Below are positions 1 through 8,813 of a stretch of 59,776 nt of DNA, piece after piece; the stretch's first letter is position 1, and every line of letters starts with the position of its first letter. The notes beneath the pieces are model-generated. The model saw nothing but the letters and a program-made list of their open reading frames with translations, had not been told where the DNA came from and made no database searches. A program made the position numbers and the translations under genes. Origin of the DNA: Clostridiaceae bacterium OM02-2AC (GTDB lineage: Bacteria > Bacillota_I > Bacilli_A > Erysipelotrichales > Erysipelotrichaceae). The stretch is from NCBI GenBank assembly GCA_003481775.1, contig QULU01000030.1, positions 1 through 59,776 on the forward strand, read 5' to 3'.

Positions 1-6
1 TAATCT

Positions 7-34
7 GACTCATCATCTGATGGGTCTTTTTTTT
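7..34 (+). terminator. Rho-independent terminator of a gene left of the window
   Basis: Arms 7-13 (GACTCAT) and 20-26 (ATGGGTC, one G.T pair) form a hairpin directly followed by eight T. No gene end is visible, so it presumably ends a transcript that starts outside the window. Confidence 0.7.
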
Positions 35-444
35 ACTTATAAGCAAAGCGATCAAGGCGGTAGAAAGCCTTTGCGATTCTGATGATTCCTTTTTCTTATT
101 AACAATTCCATCAAAGAGTAATTGCGGCGCCCAAATAGGAGGAGCATGCCTTTACTATACGGTAGTTTTTACTGTCAGAAACCCGCGTAGAATGCAGCAC
201 AGCTGTTCTATGCCTTACTTGATCTACTTCAGATTACCTGAATATGCATTTGTAGATATACAGGATAGAGGATACAGCTTTTCGCACAGACTATGCTGTG
301 ATATTCTATAAAAAATGCTTAGAAAAATATTGGGAACGTTCAAACAATATAGGAATTCCATGCTATAATAGAACATATCATTTTTATTGGAAATGATTTA
401 GAAGAGCAAAAACTGATGGTTTTATGAAAAGACAGGTGATGAAT
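35..444. other. Intergenic region upstream of mnmA
   Basis: About 410 nt without a convincing gene. It holds a small hairpin (AAGGC/GCCTT around 54-71), a 14-codon open frame at 146-190 behind an AGGAGG placed only 3 nt from its ATG (not believed), and the mnmA promoter near 361-369. No tRNA-like fold or T-box motif was recognised. Confidence 0.6.
361..369 (+). promoter_or_regulatory. Extended -10 promoter of mnmA
   Basis: TGCTATAAT is a perfect extended -10 element about 75 nt before the chosen mnmA start. No good -35 is seen at 17 nt, which is tolerated by extended -10 promoters. Confidence 0.6.
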
Positions 445-1605
445 ATGAGTCAGAAAGTATTATTGGGTTTATCAGGTGGTGTAGATTCTGCGGTTGCGGC
501 ATATCTGCTGAAGGAGCAGGGTTATGATGTGACCTGTGCGTTTATGCGTAACTGGGATTCCTTTGCGAATAACGATATTATGGGAAATCCTACGATTCAG
601 GATGATGTATGTCCGCAGGAACAGGATTATCTGGATGCCAAGGCGGTTGCGGATCAGCTGGGACTTCCGCTGCTTCGTGTGGATTTTGTGAAGGAGTACT
701 GGGATAACGTCTTTACGTATTTTCTGGAGGAGTATCGCAAAGGGAGAACACCAAATCCGGATATTTTATGTAATAAGTATATAAAATTCGATGCATTTAT
801 GGCATATGCTAAGAAGCTTGGATTTGAGCTTCTGGCAACCGGTCATTATGCACAGGTTGATCACAGTGGTGAGGAATCCCGCATGCTGCGGGGGGCCGAT
901 AATAATAAGGACCAGACATATTTCCTCTGTCAGGTCTCTCAGGATGCATTGCGGCATTCCATGTTTCCAATTGGACATATGGAAAAGCATGAGGTACGTG
1001 AAATTGCAGAACGCATGAAGCTGATAAGTGTGGCAGAGAAAAAGGATTCCACAGGTATCTGCTTTATCGGAGAGAGGAATTTTAAGGAATTTTTAAAGAA
1101 TTATCTGCCGAGCCAGGATGGTGATATCGTGGATATTGAAACGCTGGAGGTTGTTGGAAGACACGGTGGTGTTTTATACTATACGATTGGTCAGCGGAAG
1201 GGGCTTGGTATCGGAGGCAATCGCGGGCCGTGGTTTGTTGTTGGCAAGGATGTACAAAAAAATATTTTGTATGTGACAAATGGAAGTGAAAGTGACTGGT
1301 TGTATTCCGATAGCTGTATCGTATCCGGTGTCAACTGGTTCTCCTGTAAAAAGCCGAAGGGCGATTATGTGTGTACAGCGAAATTCCGGTACCGGCAGCC
1401 GGATAATGATGTTATCCTTCGCTTTGTTGATGAGACCACTGTATTTTTACGTTATCCGCAAATGGTCAGCGCAGTGACGGCAGGTCAGGAAGCGGTGTTT
1501 TATCAGAGGGAAGAATGCTTAGGCGGGGGTGTGATTGAAGATGTATTCAAGGAAGGAATCAGTTTGCAGCACCGTATCACAGGGAGAGTCGGCGATGGAA
1601 AGTAA
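445..1605 (+). CDS. mnmA: tRNA-specific 2-thiouridylase MnmA
   Basis: MnmA activates U34 of tRNA-Lys, -Glu and -Gln with ATP and transfers sulfur to make 2-thiouridine at the wobble position, in the cytoplasm. Visible: the PP-loop GLSGGVDSAV at residues 8-17, the first catalytic cysteine in TPNPDILCN (C109) and the second in STGICFIGE (C206), with the usual C-terminal barrel; 386 aa is normal for the family. An in-frame ATG exists at 424, but AGGTGAT about 7 nt before 445 favours 445. The 3' end overlaps the next start by 11 nt, suggesting one transcript. The gene begins the conserved trmU-recD2-alaS neighbourhood known from Bacillus. Confidence 0.95.
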   Translation: MSQKVLLGLSGGVDSAVAAYLLKEQGYDVTCAFMRNWDSFANNDIMGNPTIQDDVCPQEQDYLDAKAVADQLGLPLLRVDFVKEYWDNVFTYFLEEYRKGRTPNPDILCNKYIKFDAFMAYAKKLGFELLATGHYAQVDHSGEESRMLRGADNNKDQTYFLCQVSQDALRHSMFPIGHMEKHEVREIAERMKLISVAEKKDSTGICFIGERNFKEFLKNYLPSQDGDIVDIETLEVVGRHGGVLYYTIGQRKGLGIGGNRGPWFVVGKDVQKNILYVTNGSESDWLYSDSCIVSGVNWFSCKKPKGDYVCTAKFRYRQPDNDVILRFVDETTVFLRYPQMVSAVTAGQEAVFYQREECLGGGVIEDVFKEGISLQHRITGRVGDGK

Positions 1606-2299
1606 CACCGTTTATAGCTTGTCAATCGGACGTATGCTTGCCCTGCTTGTGCATTATTTTGCAGGCTATCTGTATGTATACCGTATCATCGCGACAAAGA
1701 TTACACTTGCGCTAGAGCCAGGGGCAACGATTCTGTTGCCATGGGTGCAGCTGCTGATTTACGTGTTTACTGCCGGTGTGGCAATGTTGCTGGCATGGCC
1801 GGCGATTCGGGATTCCTGGGTGAGATTTCGCAGAAGAACTGAGGCAAATCTGAAAATGAGCGCCTATCTGGTTATTATCATTCTTGCTGTAAATATGCTG
1901 TTGTCTTTATTGATTGGACTTTTGACGCAGACTGGAAACAGTGTCAATCAGGAGGAGATTCGCAATGCCAGTACGGTTCTGCCGCTGATGACAATATTGT
2001 CAACCTGTGTATTTGCACCGATCATAGAAGAAACGGTGTTTCGAGCAGGTGCATTCTCCTGCCTGCGAAGCAGGCTTGGATTTTGGGTCGCTGCAATCAT
2101 CAGCAGCATCCTGTTTGGATCCATTCATATCGTGGATTCTCTTCTGGCAGGAAATCTGATGGATGTCAGCTATCTGCTTGTATATGCCGGAATCGGAATG
2201 GTTCTGGCTTACGGATATGAAAAAAGCTCTTCCTGCATGGTGCCCGGCATTGTGCATGCAGGAAATAATATCATATCCATGCTTTTTATGCTTTTATAA
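1595..2299 (+). CDS. CPBP family intramembrane metalloprotease
   Basis: Integral membrane protein of 234 aa of the CPBP (CAAX protease and bacteriocin-processing, Abi) family. Several hydrophobic helices are visible, and the three family motifs occur in order: EETVFR (EExxxR), FGSIHI (FxxxH) and HAGNN (HxxxN), which supply the metal ligands and general base. Bacterial members act in bacteriocin immunity, pheromone maturation or unknown proteolysis; the substrate here cannot be read from the sequence. The start at 1595 has AGGGAGAG upstream and lies inside the end of mnmA, so translation is probably coupled. In B. subtilis this position between trmU and recD2 holds an unrelated gene (yrrB). 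Confidence 0.85.
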   Translation: MESNTVYSLSIGRMLALLVHYFAGYLYVYRIIATKITLALEPGATILLPWVQLLIYVFTAGVAMLLAWPAIRDSWVRFRRRTEANLKMSAYLVIIILAVNMLLSLLIGLLTQTGNSVNQEEIRNASTVLPLMTILSTCVFAPIIEETVFRAGAFSCLRSRLGFWVAAIISSILFGSIHIVDSLLAGNLMDVSYLLVYAGIGMVLAYGYEKSSSCMVPGIVHAGNNIISMLFMLL

Positions 2300-2318
2300 G
2301 AACAGCTGAGGTAAAGGA

Positions 2319-4490
2319 ATGGATGAAGAAGAAATCATATTGAAAGCAAAGCATCTGCATACGATTTTTCGCAATGATACCAATGGATATACGGTTGCGA
2401 AATTCGTTACCTATGATGCGAATGAAGAAGATTTTACAGCGACCGGTTATTTCGGCGAGCTGAATGAGGATGTACTGTATAAGCTGCACGGAGATTATGT
2501 GGATCATCCCCGCTATGGAATGCAGTTTCAGGTTACGGCCTATGAGAAAATGATGCCGAATGATGAAAGCACCCTGATTCGTTATTTCTCCAGCTCTCTG
2601 TTTCCCGGAATCGGAGCGCAGACAGCGAAATCCATTGTGGAAGCGCTGGGAGAGGATGCCATCGAAATCATAAAAGAAAATCCGGAGGCTTTGAAACAGA
2701 TTACAGCGTTAAACGCAAGAAAGCGTGCCTCTATCATTCAGGGAATCATGGAGCATGAAGAGGCAGATGACTCTGTTGTTTTCTTTACGAGAATGGGCAT
2801 CAGCGTCAAGACCATCATGAAGATGGAGGCTGCCTATGGTGATGCGATGATATCCATGGTAAAGGAAAATCCATACCGCCTGATTGAGGAAATCGACGGA
2901 ATTGGCTTTAAAACAGCGGATAAGCTGGCAAAGGAGCTGGCGTTTGCTCAGGCTCACCCTTACCGTATCAAGGCTGTCATCTTGTCCTGTGTGCTGGATT
3001 TGTGTATGGCAAGTGGGGATACCTATACAACGCTGGAACAGATAGAGAAGCGGTTTCGCAAGGAATTCGGTGCTTCCATGGATATCAACCCTTATCTGGA
3101 AGAGCTGGAGCTGGATCGTCTTGTCATGATTGAGGATGAACGTATTTATCATCATACTCAATACGATGCACAAAATGGCATCGCTTCCTTTCTTGCCGGC
3201 TTTCCTTATCGCGAGTCAGAAGAGGAGGTTACCTTTGATATTGAGGATATCGGCATGATGGAACAGAAATTCCATATCCGCTATGAAGATAAACAGAAGG
3301 AGGCGATTACTGCCTTTTTCAAAGAACCCTTTCTGATTCTGACAGGTGGACCGGGAACCGGAAAAACAACAATCGTAAAGGGGATTCTGGATTTATATCA
3401 ACGCTATTATCCATCTGATACAATCGCATTATGTGCCCCGACCGGACGAGCAGCCAAACGACTGAGTGAGCTTAGCTCAACTGCGGCAACGACGATTCAC
3501 TCCCTATTGAAATGGGATTTGGAAACGAATACATTTCTTGTGAATGACAAGGAGCCGATTCAGGCAGATTTGCTCATCATTGATGAATTTTCCATGGTGG
3601 ATCAGTGGCTGTTCTATCACCTGCTGAGAGCTTGTCGCATGGTGAAAAGGATTGTGGTGATCGGGGATGAGGATCAGCTGCCGAGTGTCGGCTGCGGGTG
3701 TGTATTAAAGGATTTGATTGAAAGTGCATGCTTTCCGCTTGTGCGACTCAATAAGATTTTTCGTCAGAGTGAGGGAAGTGATGTTGTTACACTGGCACAC
3801 CAGATTCGGGAGGGCTCCGCAGATATTCTGGAGAATGCAAAGGATATCGCATTTTTCCCCTGTCAGAATTATGAGGTTCGTGATCTGATCTTAAGTGTTG
3901 TATCCAACGCACTGGACAAGGGCTACGATCCAAAGGAAATACAGGTGCTGGCACCGATGTATGGCGGAGTAGCCGGTATCGATGCTTTGAACAACGCCCT
4001 GCAGAAGATGATGAATCCCGCAGATCCGTATAAAAAGGAGCTGAAGGTAGGCTATCGTCTGTTCCGTGAGCACGACAAGATTTTACAGCTGAAGAATCAG
4101 CCGGAGGATGAGGTGTACAACGGGGATATCGGAGAAATCATTGAAATCAGCTACCGTGATGATAACGTGCATCAGAAAAACTGTATTACAGCGGATTTTG
4201 ACGGTGTTCTTGTTGAATACAGCGGGGAACAGATTTACAATATCACGCATGCCTATGCGACCTCCATCCACAAGGCACAGGGCAGTGAATATGCAATTGT
4301 CATTATGCCGATAGTAAAGGATTATCGCTATATGCTGCAGAAGCGTTTGATTTACACCGGTGTTACCAGAGCAAAGCGAAGTCTGGTGCTGCTCGGTGAT
4401 AAGGAGGTGTTCCTGCATGCGCTGCGCGTGGAGGACCGCCATGTGCGTAGGAGTACACTGCAGGAAAAAATAAAAGAAATGATGGGATAA
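2319..4490 (+). CDS. recD2: ATP-dependent DNA helicase RecD2
   Basis: RecD2 is a superfamily 1B 5'-3' helicase that works without RecBC, in DNA repair and replication fork maintenance. The 723-aa product has the family layout: an N-terminal OB/helix-hairpin-helix part (GIGAQTAKS and GIGFKTADK are the hairpins), Walker A GGPGTGKTT at 343-351, Walker B in LLIIDEFSMVD, and a C-terminal motif TSIHKAQGSE typical of helicase motif V/VI. Length matches other RecD2 proteins. It follows the CPBP gene by 19 nt and keeps the mnmA-recD2-alaS synteny. Some databases call it a RecD-like or YrrC helicase. Confidence 0.95.
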   Translation: MDEEEIILKAKHLHTIFRNDTNGYTVAKFVTYDANEEDFTATGYFGELNEDVLYKLHGDYVDHPRYGMQFQVTAYEKMMPNDESTLIRYFSSSLFPGIGAQTAKSIVEALGEDAIEIIKENPEALKQITALNARKRASIIQGIMEHEEADDSVVFFTRMGISVKTIMKMEAAYGDAMISMVKENPYRLIEEIDGIGFKTADKLAKELAFAQAHPYRIKAVILSCVLDLCMASGDTYTTLEQIEKRFRKEFGASMDINPYLEELELDRLVMIEDERIYHHTQYDAQNGIASFLAGFPYRESEEEVTFDIEDIGMMEQKFHIRYEDKQKEAITAFFKEPFLILTGGPGTGKTTIVKGILDLYQRYYPSDTIALCAPTGRAAKRLSELSSTAATTIHSLLKWDLETNTFLVNDKEPIQADLLIIDEFSMVDQWLFYHLLRACRMVKRIVVIGDEDQLPSVGCGCVLKDLIESACFPLVRLNKIFRQSEGSDVVTLAHQIREGSADILENAKDIAFFPCQNYEVRDLILSVVSNALDKGYDPKEIQVLAPMYGGVAGIDALNNALQKMMNPADPYKKELKVGYRLFREHDKILQLKNQPEDEVYNGDIGEIIEISYRDDNVHQKNCITADFDGVLVEYSGEQIYNITHAYATSIHKAQGSEYAIVIMPIVKDYRYMLQKRLIYTGVTRAKRSLVLLGDKEVFLHALRVEDRHVRRSTLQEKIKEMMG

Positions 4491-4533
4491 CAGACAGGAC
4501 AGTATCCATACTATCAGTGATAGGAGTGATACT

Positions 4534-4710
4534 ATGAACAAGTGTGTTGTCGCAGGCCTGATGGGCCTGGCTGTCGGTATGTATATCGGTTACAGTCAGG
4601 AAGAGGGCATTGAGGATCTTTGCCGTGAATCCAGAAGGAAAAAGAAAAAAGTTATGAAAAAAATGCATAAGACCTACGATCACCTGTGTGATTGTATGGA
4701 TCTGGATTAA
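4534..4710 (+). CDS. Small membrane-anchored protein, function unknown
   Basis: A 58-aa open frame with a well placed TAGGAGTGAT before its ATG. The N-terminus MNKCVVAGLMGLAVGMYIG is a glycine-rich hydrophobic segment like that of YtxH-type small proteins; the middle is strongly basic (RRKKKKVMKKMHK) and the tail holds two cysteines (CDC) and acidic residues. The arrangement suggests one membrane helix with a cytosolic basic tail. It lies 43 nt after recD2 and is followed by a short GC hairpin with a T run. I recognise no specific family. Confidence 0.6.
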   Translation: MNKCVVAGLMGLAVGMYIGYSQEEGIEDLCRESRRKKKKVMKKMHKTYDHLCDCMDLD

Positions 4711-4711
4711 C

Positions 4712-4731
4712 CCCGTCGCGGGTTTTTCTTT
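4712..4731 (+). terminator. Short terminator-like hairpin
   Basis: CCCG (4712-4715) and CGGG (4719-4722) with loop TCG, followed by TTTTTCTTTT. The stem is only 4 bp, so termination may be partial; it begins directly after the stop of the 58-aa gene and abuts the start of the permease gene. Confidence 0.4.
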
Positions 4732-4732
4732 T

Positions 4733-5830
4733 ATGAAAGTATCGCATGTTCTGGATTCACTGGCACGTGGCTGCCGGAAGCTGCTTGTTCCTCTCGCCGC
4801 TTTTCTGTTGCTGGTTTTACTGTTGAAGCAGCTGCAGCTGTATGATTGGATTGTTGATATTTATAAAAGCTGTCTGCCGGTCCTGATGGGGATTGTCATT
4901 GCCTTTCTGCTGCAGCCTCTGATAGACCGCTTGCAGCAGCATGTTTCTCAAAAGCTTGCCGTCATGCTCGTATATATTGGAATTGCGCTTGTTCTTGCTG
5001 TCTTTGTTATCGGAATGATTCCCATTATTTATAAGCAGGTTATGGATTTTGCAGAAGTGGTGCCGGTGTGGATGAGACATCTGGAGGGATTTCTGGATCG
5101 CTATCACATCGCTATCGGTAATTTGGAGACTTTGAAGGAGAAATATTTGCAGGAGGGCTATATTATCGTTATCGATTCTTTGCGTAATACGATGCATACT
5201 GCTACGAATTATGGAATTGCATACATCACCGCATTTTTCATATCCATTGATTTGGATTTCTGGAAGCGTACGGCGAAAAAGGTGATTCCCAATCTGCATC
5301 AGTTTTCCACCTTTTATTTGACGATGAGCAATATTGTATACCAGTATCTGGTCGGAACCTTTCTCGATATTCTGTTTATCGTTGTTACCGTTGGTATCAC
5401 GCTGTATATCTTCGCCTTTCCCAATGCATTGCTGTATGCTGTCATACTTGCATTGCTGAATTTGTTTCCCTATGTGGGCGCGACATTCGGCTTGATTCTG
5501 ATTGCTATTGTCGGTGCCTTGAGCTACCCGGTCTTTCCGTTTCTGGCCTTTGCAATCGTGTGGACGATTCAGCAGATTGAATCCAATTTCATCCAGCCGA
5601 TGATTTTCAACAGAACAATGCATGTGCGGCCAATTCTTACCTTTGTTTTTATCTTTCTGTCGGAAGCTTTGTTTGGGGTTGTCGGTGTAATTTTATCACC
5701 GATATTTGCGGCGATTGCGCAGATTGCCTTTCGCAGCTGGCTGCATTCCAAAACAAGCGATAAGATTGGAGAATGGGAGGATATCTGGCAGGATTTTGAT
5801 GAGGCGATGCAGGAGGAGAATTATGAGTAA
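4733..5830 (+). CDS. AI-2E family transporter (YrrI-like permease)
   Basis: Multi-span membrane protein of the AI-2E exporter-like family (UPF0118, PF01594). Several hydrophobic helices cluster at the N-terminus (LAAFLLLVLLLK, LMGIVIAFLLQPL), with a large soluble loop in the middle and a C-terminal helix bundle carrying LFPYVGATFG, the family signature region. Members export diverse small solutes or act as antiporters; the substrate here is unknown. Position before alaS matches B. subtilis yrrI. The start is uncertain: GTG at 4688 overlaps the previous gene and ATG at 4733 has no clear ribosome binding site; 4733 removes an implausible prefix. Confidence 0.85.
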   Translation: MKVSHVLDSLARGCRKLLVPLAAFLLLVLLLKQLQLYDWIVDIYKSCLPVLMGIVIAFLLQPLIDRLQQHVSQKLAVMLVYIGIALVLAVFVIGMIPIIYKQVMDFAEVVPVWMRHLEGFLDRYHIAIGNLETLKEKYLQEGYIIVIDSLRNTMHTATNYGIAYITAFFISIDLDFWKRTAKKVIPNLHQFSTFYLTMSNIVYQYLVGTFLDILFIVVTVGITLYIFAFPNALLYAVILALLNLFPYVGATFGLILIAIVGALSYPVFPFLAFAIVWTIQQIESNFIQPMIFNRTMHVRPILTFVFIFLSEALFGVVGVILSPIFAAIAQIAFRSWLHSKTSDKIGEWEDIWQDFDEAMQEENYE

Positions 5831-5846
5831 AATATTCATAAAGGAT

Positions 5847-5875
5847 TTGCACTGTCTTTTGTATTTTGATATAAT
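5847..5875 (+). promoter_or_regulatory. Promoter of the alaS T-box leader
   Basis: TTGCAC at 5847-5852, 17-nt spacer, TATAAT at 5870-5875, with an extra TG at 5867-5868 (TGaTATAAT). It is close to consensus, and transcription should start near 5882. Confidence 0.8.
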
Positions 5876-5924
5876 GATAACGTTCATCAGGACAATGAAA
5901 AAGAGGAGTACATGCAGGTAGCCA

Positions 5925-6100
5925 TTGAAGAGAGAAAGCGGTAGGTGAAAGCTTTCATGGTGAATGATGGAAGCTGCTTTGGAGTTCTGCGCGTATCTGG
6001 CGTTAAAAGAGTAAGTGAGTGTGCCTGTGGAATTTTATGCATGGGTGAACTGGGATGGTACCGCGTATATTATACGTTCCTGGATTCGGGAACGTTTTTT
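5925..6100 (+). promoter_or_regulatory. T-box riboswitch controlling alaS
   Basis: A leader of more than 200 nt precedes alaS. At about 6045-6065 it carries the T-box core GGGATGGTACCGCG. Its UGGU can pair with the ACCA end of uncharged tRNA-Ala (discriminator A), as expected for an alanine T-box. A perfect terminator stem follows, ACGTTCC (6074-6080) with GGAACGT (6089-6095) and a T run to 6100. Family knowledge: uncharged tRNA stabilises the antiterminator and lets alaS be read. The upstream stem I is present in outline, but I could not fix the specifier codon by eye; a GCT lies near 5973. Confidence 0.85.
6074..6100 (+). terminator. T-box attenuator terminator
   Basis: Seven-bp stem ACGTTCC/GGAACGT with loop TGGATTCG and six T. 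It lies just after the T-box core and ends 24 nt before the alaS start, so it is the regulated terminator. Confidence 0.85.
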
Positions 6101-6124
6101 AATGCTTATAAGGAGGATGCAAAC

Positions 6125-8752
6125 ATGAGACAGTTGACAGGAAGTCAGATTCGTCAGATGTTTCTGGACTACTTTAAAAGTCAGGGACATATGATTGAGC
6201 CAGGAGCAAGCCTGGTTCCCCACAACGATCCAACACTGCTTTGGATCAATGCCGGAGTTGCGGCTTTGAAAAAGTATTTCGACGGTAGTGAAAAGCCGAA
6301 GAACAATCGGATTGCGAATGCACAGAAGTCCATTCGTACCAATGATATCGAGAATGTAGGAAAGACGGCACGTCACCATACGTTCTTTGAAATGCTTGGG
6401 AATTTCTCTATTGGAGATTACTTCAAGGAGGAGGCAATACCGTTTGCCTGGGAGTTTTTAACAAGTCCGAAATGGATTGGGTTCCCTAAGGATAAGCTGT
6501 ATGTTTCCGTATATACCGATGATGCAGAAGCCTATCGGATCTGGACTGAGGTGTGTAAGGTGGACCCTTCTCACATTTTGAAAACGGATGATAATTTCTG
6601 GGAGATCGGAGAAGGTCCGGGCGGACCGGACAGTGAAATCTTCTATGACCGCGGGGAGGCGTATGATCCTGAAGGTCTGGGAGAACGTCTGTTCTTTGAA
6701 GAGCTGGAGAATGATCGTTACATCGAGGTATGGAATGTCGTATTTTCACAGTTTGACTGTAAGCCGGAGCTTGACCGTAAGGATTACAAGGAACTGCCGC
6801 AGAAAAACATCGATACCGGTATGGGATTGGAACGACTGGTAGCACTGGTTCAGGGTGGAGAAACCAATTTTGATACGGATTTGTTTTTGCCGATTATTCA
6901 TGCGACAGAAGCATATACCGATGCACGTTATGCGGATCCGGAAAATAAAATGGCTTTCCGCGTAATAGCCGATCACATCCGAACCGTAAGCTTTGCACTG
7001 GCAGATGGGGCGCTGTTCTCCAATGAGGGCAGAGGCTATGTCCTGCGCCGTGTTCTGCGTCGTGCCGTGCGTTTTGCGAAAAAGCTGAATATTCAGGGAG
7101 CATTTATGTATAAGCTGGTTCCTGTCGTTTATGACATCATGAAGGATTTTTATCCGTATATGGAGGAAAAGCTGGCGTATATTGCTCGTCTTGTAAAGGT
7201 TGAGGAGGAGCGCTTCCATGCAACGCTGGCAGATGGTGAAAAGCTGCTGCTGCAGGTGATGGAAGAAAAGAAGGAAACCCGTGTAATTGACGGAAAGACA
7301 GCGTTTAAGCTGTATGATACCTATGGATTCCCGCTGGAGCTGACTGTGGAAATCGCGGAGGAAAGCGGCTATGCGGTGGATAAGGATGGCTTTGATGCGG
7401 AGATGCAGCAGCAAAGAGAGCGTGCCCGTGCAGCCCGTGGGGATGCGGAATCTATGGGAAGCCAGTCCATTGATCTGCTGGAATTTACGCAGGAAAGCAG
7501 CTTCATCGGCTATGATGCTCGGCATACTGCTGCAAAGGTGATCGCATTGTTTAAGGACGGTGTGAGAGTGGATGCTATCAGTGATGAGGGGGATGCCATT
7601 TTTGATACAACAGTCTTCTATGCGGAAAGCGGCGGTCAGGTCGGTGACAGCGGTACGATAAATGCAGACGGTGTACAGGCTGTTGTAAGTACGACTATCA
7701 AGGCTCCTCACAAGCAGCATCTGTCTCATGTTATCATCACAGAAGGTGAGCTGCGTGTTGCGGATGCGGTGGAGCTGCAGGTGGATGAAAGAAAACGCGA
7801 TATCATCACGAGCAATCACTCCTGCACCCATCTTTTGCAGAGTGCATTGAAGCAGGTCGTGGGCTCTCATATCCAACAGGCCGGAAGCTTTGTCAGTGAG
7901 GAATATCTGCGCTTTGATTTTACGCATTTTGAAAAGGTGAATGAGGAACAGCTGAAGGAAATCGAGCAGCTGGTGAATCGTTACATCAGTGCTCACTATG
8001 CTGTTAGCAAGGTGGAAATGCCGATTGAGGAAGCAAAGAAAAGCGGAGCGACAGCGCTGTTTGATGAAAAATACGGAGATGTTGTCCGCGTTGTCAGCAT
8101 GGGAGAGGTTTCCAAGGAATTCTGCGGCGGCTGTCATGTGAATAATACACAGGAAATCGGTGTCTGCAAGATCATCAGTGAAGAAAGCATCGGTTCCGGT
8201 ATTCGCCGGATCACGGCGAAAACAGGGTATGATGCCTATGCGGAATTTGCAAAGGAGGATGACACGCTGCATGCGGTAGCGTCCGATTTGAAGCTGAAGG
8301 GAATTTCCAAGGTGGAAGAAAAGGTTGTTCAGGTATTGGAGGAAAACGCCCAGCTCAAGAAGGAGCTTGCGGCGCTGCAGGCATCCATGTTTGCCTTGAA
8401 GGCGAACGATCTTGTCAATCATATGCAGGAGCTGAACAATCGTCAGGTGCTGATTGAACGCGTGGATGGTGCGGATGCAAAAGCGATGAAGGATATCGTT
8501 TCCAACATCCGTTCCCAGAAGGAAAACTGCGTCATCTTCCTGGCATCCGTTCATGCGGATAAGGTAACCTTTGTTGCCGGTGCAGACGAGGTGGCTGTAA
8601 AAGGCGGTATCAAGTGCGGTGATCTTGTGCGTGAGGCGGCTCTTGTCTGTGATGGGAAGGGCGGCGGACGCCCGGATATGGCACAGTCCGGCGGTAAAGA
8701 TGCTTCCAAGGTGGAGGAAGCACTGCATTTAATCAAAAATATGCTGTCATAA
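6125..8752 (+). CDS. alaS: Alanine--tRNA ligase
   Basis: AlaRS charges tRNA-Ala with alanine using ATP and edits mischarged Ser/Gly-tRNA-Ala. The 875-aa protein shows the class II catalytic domain from the start (FLDYFKSQGH, RHHTFFEMLGNFSIGDYFK), the editing-domain zinc motif HSCTH at 565-569 with partner CGGCH (C667, C670, H671), and the C-terminal C-Ala domain ending GKGGGRPDMAQSGG. A longer open frame begins at 5945, but that stretch is the T-box leader. ATG 6125 has AGGAGGATGCAAAC before it and starts the conserved MRQLTGSQIRQMFLDYF region. Expression should rise on alanine starvation through the T-box. Confidence 0.97.
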   Translation: MRQLTGSQIRQMFLDYFKSQGHMIEPGASLVPHNDPTLLWINAGVAALKKYFDGSEKPKNNRIANAQKSIRTNDIENVGKTARHHTFFEMLGNFSIGDYFKEEAIPFAWEFLTSPKWIGFPKDKLYVSVYTDDAEAYRIWTEVCKVDPSHILKTDDNFWEIGEGPGGPDSEIFYDRGEAYDPEGLGERLFFEELENDRYIEVWNVVFSQFDCKPELDRKDYKELPQKNIDTGMGLERLVALVQGGETNFDTDLFLPIIHATEAYTDARYADPENKMAFRVIADHIRTVSFALADGALFSNEGRGYVLRRVLRRAVRFAKKLNIQGAFMYKLVPVVYDIMKDFYPYMEEKLAYIARLVKVEEERFHATLADGEKLLLQVMEEKKETRVIDGKTAFKLYDTYGFPLELTVEIAEESGYAVDKDGFDAEMQQQRERARAARGDAESMGSQSIDLLEFTQESSFIGYDARHTAAKVIALFKDGVRVDAISDEGDAIFDTTVFYAESGGQVGDSGTINADGVQAVVSTTIKAPHKQHLSHVIITEGELRVADAVELQVDERKRDIITSNHSCTHLLQSALKQVVGSHIQQAGSFVSEEYLRFDFTHFEKVNEEQLKEIEQLVNRYISAHYAVSKVEMPIEEAKKSGATALFDEKYGDVVRVVSMGEVSKEFCGGCHVNNTQEIGVCKIISEESIGSGIRRITAKTGYDAYAEFAKEDDTLHAVASDLKLKGISKVEEKVVQVLEENAQLKKELAALQASMFALKANDLVNHMQELNNRQVLIERVDGADAKAMKDIVSNIRSQKENCVIFLASVHADKVTFVAGADEVAVKGGIKCGDLVREAALVCDGKGGGRPDMAQSGGKDASKVEEALHLIKNMLS

Positions 8753-8755
8753 GGC

Positions 8756-8784
8756 TTTCAATTTTGTATAAAGTAGGATAAAAT
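8756..8784 (+). promoter_or_regulatory. Putative promoter of the ireB-ruvX group
   Basis: TTTCAA at 8756-8761, 17-nt spacer, TAAAAT at 8779-8784. It sits between alaS and ireB; no terminator was found after alaS, so read-through is also possible. Confidence 0.5.
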
Positions 8785-8813
8785 AAAGGAAGAAAACAAA
8801 AGGAGGTAATACT

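Noticed and set aside
146..190. Possible 14-codon leader peptide before mnmA
   Set aside because: Spacing from AGGAGG is only 3 nt, and there is no attenuator or conserved codon run after it.
5823..5921. A 32-codon frame starting inside the end of the AI-2E gene with GGAGGAG upstream
   Set aside because: The apparent ribosome binding site is explained by the glutamate codons of the permease, and the frame runs through the alaS promoter.
5945..6124. N-terminal extension of AlaS by 60 residues
   Set aside because: This stretch is the T-box leader with its terminator; a strong ribosome binding site and the family start point to 6125.
6746..8728. A 660-codon minus-strand frame opposite alaS
   Set aside because: Antisense shadow of a certain gene, with no plausible start signal or domain.
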